NCBI RefSeq assembly: GCF_018613605.1
Contig: NZ_JAGGPU010000006.1
Span: 759,246 to 823,245 of the forward strand
Direction of reading: 5' to 3'
DNA from: Pedobacter sp. ISL-64
GTDB taxonomy: Bacteria; Bacteroidota; Bacteroidia; Sphingobacteriales; Sphingobacteriaceae
DNA length: 64,000 nucleotides
Under the pieces are notes generated by a model, which saw nothing but the letters and a program-made list of their open reading frames with translations, was not told the origin of the DNA and did no database searches. The position numbers were made by a program, and so were the translations under genes. This document shows positions 62,983-64,000 of the stretch, in pieces. The number at the start of each line of letters is the position of its first letter. Position 1 is the first letter of the stretch.

Positions 62983-63771
62983 ATGTTGGAAACAAAGATG
63001 AAGTACGCACTGATAACCGGAGCCAGTAAAGGTATTGGAAAATCTATGGCCATTGCGCTGGCCAAGAGAAAAATCAACTTGTTGCTTATTGCCCGTTCAG
63101 GTGGTGAATTAAGCGCTTTACAAACGGAGATCAAAAACCAATATAGTGTTGAAGTAGATATCTTGTCGATTGATCTTAGCCAGGCTCAAGCCCCAAAATT
63201 GGTATACAACTGGATAACAGAAAAGAATTACGCCATTAATATCCTGATTAATAATGCAGGTTACGGATTGTGGGGGAAATTTGAAGAACTGGATTTAAGT
63301 GCTCAGTTAGAAATGTGTCAATTAAACATAATTACGGTAACTTCATTATGCCATTTATTGCTTCCAATCCTTTCAACAGAAAAAAAGGCTTATATACTCA
63401 ACGTTTGCAGTACTGCAGCCTACCAGGCGGTACCAACCTTGGCCATTTATTCGGCAACTAAAGCTTTTGTTTTATCTTTTACGAGAGCTTTAAGGTTCGA
63501 GCTTAAAGATGGCCCGGTTTCTGTAAGCTGTTTGAGCCCAGGCCCTGTTGATACAGGTTTTGCCCACCGCGCCGGACTGGATGCCTTTAATAAAATGGCC
63601 GAAAAGTTTAACATGAGGCCTGATGAGGTGGCTGAAATCGCATTAAAAGGAATGTTTGCCAAAAAATCTGAAATTATTCCAGGTTTTACCAATATCATCA
63701 GTGTATATGCCAATAGGATCCTGCCAAAGGGATTTATCGAAAAAATGGCCGCAGGGATTTATAAGACTTGA
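62983..63771 (+). CDS. Short-chain dehydrogenase (SDR, DltE/YqjQ-like)
   Basis: A 262-residue oxidoreductase with the cofactor motif TGASKGIGKSM near the start, NNAGYG, and the catalytic YSATKAF. The FVLSFTRALRFELKDGPVSV stretch and the C-terminus NRILPKGFIEKMAAGIY place it with uncharacterised SDRs of the DltE/YqjQ group, often linked to lipid or ketone reduction. A GGAG-like sequence lies about 9 bases before ATG 62983; ATG 62998 (MKYALITG) is the alternative start. It is divergent from the siderophore receptor. The substrate is unknown. Confidence 0.85.
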   Translation: MLETKMKYALITGASKGIGKSMAIALAKRKINLLLIARSGGELSALQTEIKNQYSVEVDILSIDLSQAQAPKLVYNWITEKNYAINILINNAGYGLWGKFEELDLSAQLEMCQLNIITVTSLCHLLLPILSTEKKAYILNVCSTAAYQAVPTLAIYSATKAFVLSFTRALRFELKDGPVSVSCLSPGPVDTGFAHRAGLDAFNKMAEKFNMRPDEVAEIALKGMFAKKSEIIPGFTNIISVYANRILPKGFIEKMAAGIYKT

Positions 63772-63865
63772 TAAAGTCCGAAAGTTAGAGGTCCGAAGTC
63801 TGGAAACTGCATAGAAGCTCAAAATGAGGTTACATTGGTAAATAGATCTCTTGGTACATATATGA

Positions 63866-63889
63866 GTGTCGGATGGTAACATCCAACAC
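63866..63889. repeat. Short hairpin near the window end
   Basis: GTGT-c-GGATG-gtaa-CATCC-a-ACAC folds with one mismatch. It lies in a gene-free end (63772-63980) that otherwise shows only low-complexity and repeat-like DNA. It may be part of a mobile element or a REP-like repeat. Confidence 0.4.
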
Positions 63890-63980
63890 CACGAATATGG
63901 TATCAAAATTGTTTTGGAAATGAGCAGTTCTGTGTGCTTGGCATTTTTAGTCCCGCTCCATTACAAGTCCGCACTCATTC

Positions 63981-64000
63981 TGGACTGCCCCCAAAAAGTT
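63981..64000. mobile_element. Possible left end of an IS3-family element, cut by the window edge
   Basis: The last 20 bases, TGGACTGCCCCCAAAAAGTT, closely resemble the terminal inverted repeats of IS3-group elements (of the form TG-A/N-CTGCCCCCAAAAAGTT). The element would lie beyond the window. The match is to a remembered pattern, so this is provisional. Confidence 0.4.

Overview
This is a low-GC Bacteroidota chromosome segment, most like Pedobacter or a close Sphingobacteriaceae relative. The signs are four SusC/SusD pairs, a hybrid two-component system (HTCS), Bacteroidota-type lipoprotein signals, a -7 promoter element ending in TTTG, and dispersed repeats containing TCCTGAACTTG or CGTCATTGCGAG. 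No rRNA, tRNA or CRISPR array was seen.

Layout. 0.1-5.5 kb: housekeeping and small hypothetical genes (orphan PAS histidine kinase, cold-shock-like protein, DUF3606, two tiny overlapping genes, HPP membrane protein, OmpA-like lipoprotein). 5.5-13.3 kb: a GH127-type beta-L-arabinofuranosidase, an SGNH acetylesterase, an RRM protein, an Na+/H+ antiporter and repeats. 13.3-18.1 kb: a galactose operon galT-galK-sodium/galactose symporter facing a NUDIX-type regulator (NrtR/AraR-like), with a perfect 19-bp inverted repeat between them. 18.1-20.6 kb: an SDR, an OmpA lipoprotein and a GH16 lipoprotein. 20.7-57.6 kb: a large polysaccharide utilization locus, all on the minus strand. It has three SusC/SusD operons (susC-susD-DUF5000-DUF4998; susC-susD-susC-susD; susC-susD), an enzyme operon (BNR_4/GH145-like, double GH43, GH105, DUF2264, GH43 exo-galactanase-like, GH35) and one HTCS regulator. 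57.8-64 kb: small genes, a siderophore receptor with a PepSY membrane partner, an SDR and, at the very edge, what looks like the end of an IS3-type element.

How the genes fit together. The enzyme set suggests a charged, branched galactan, best explained as type II arabinogalactan / arabinogalactan-protein glycan: rhamnose-GlcA caps, arabinose side groups and a beta-galactan backbone. Released galactose would enter through the vSGLT-like symporter and the GalK/GalT steps. The most striking non-coding signal is a bipartite promoter seen three times, once before each SusC/SusD operon. A CCCCT direct repeat with 21-bp spacing sits 24-26 nt upstream of a TTTG -7 core, and a TAAACGTTTA repeat lies a constant 79-80 bp further up. 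A degenerate copy precedes the enzyme operon. I infer that the single HTCS controls the whole locus through these sites. All functional calls come from reading the sequence; no database search was run.
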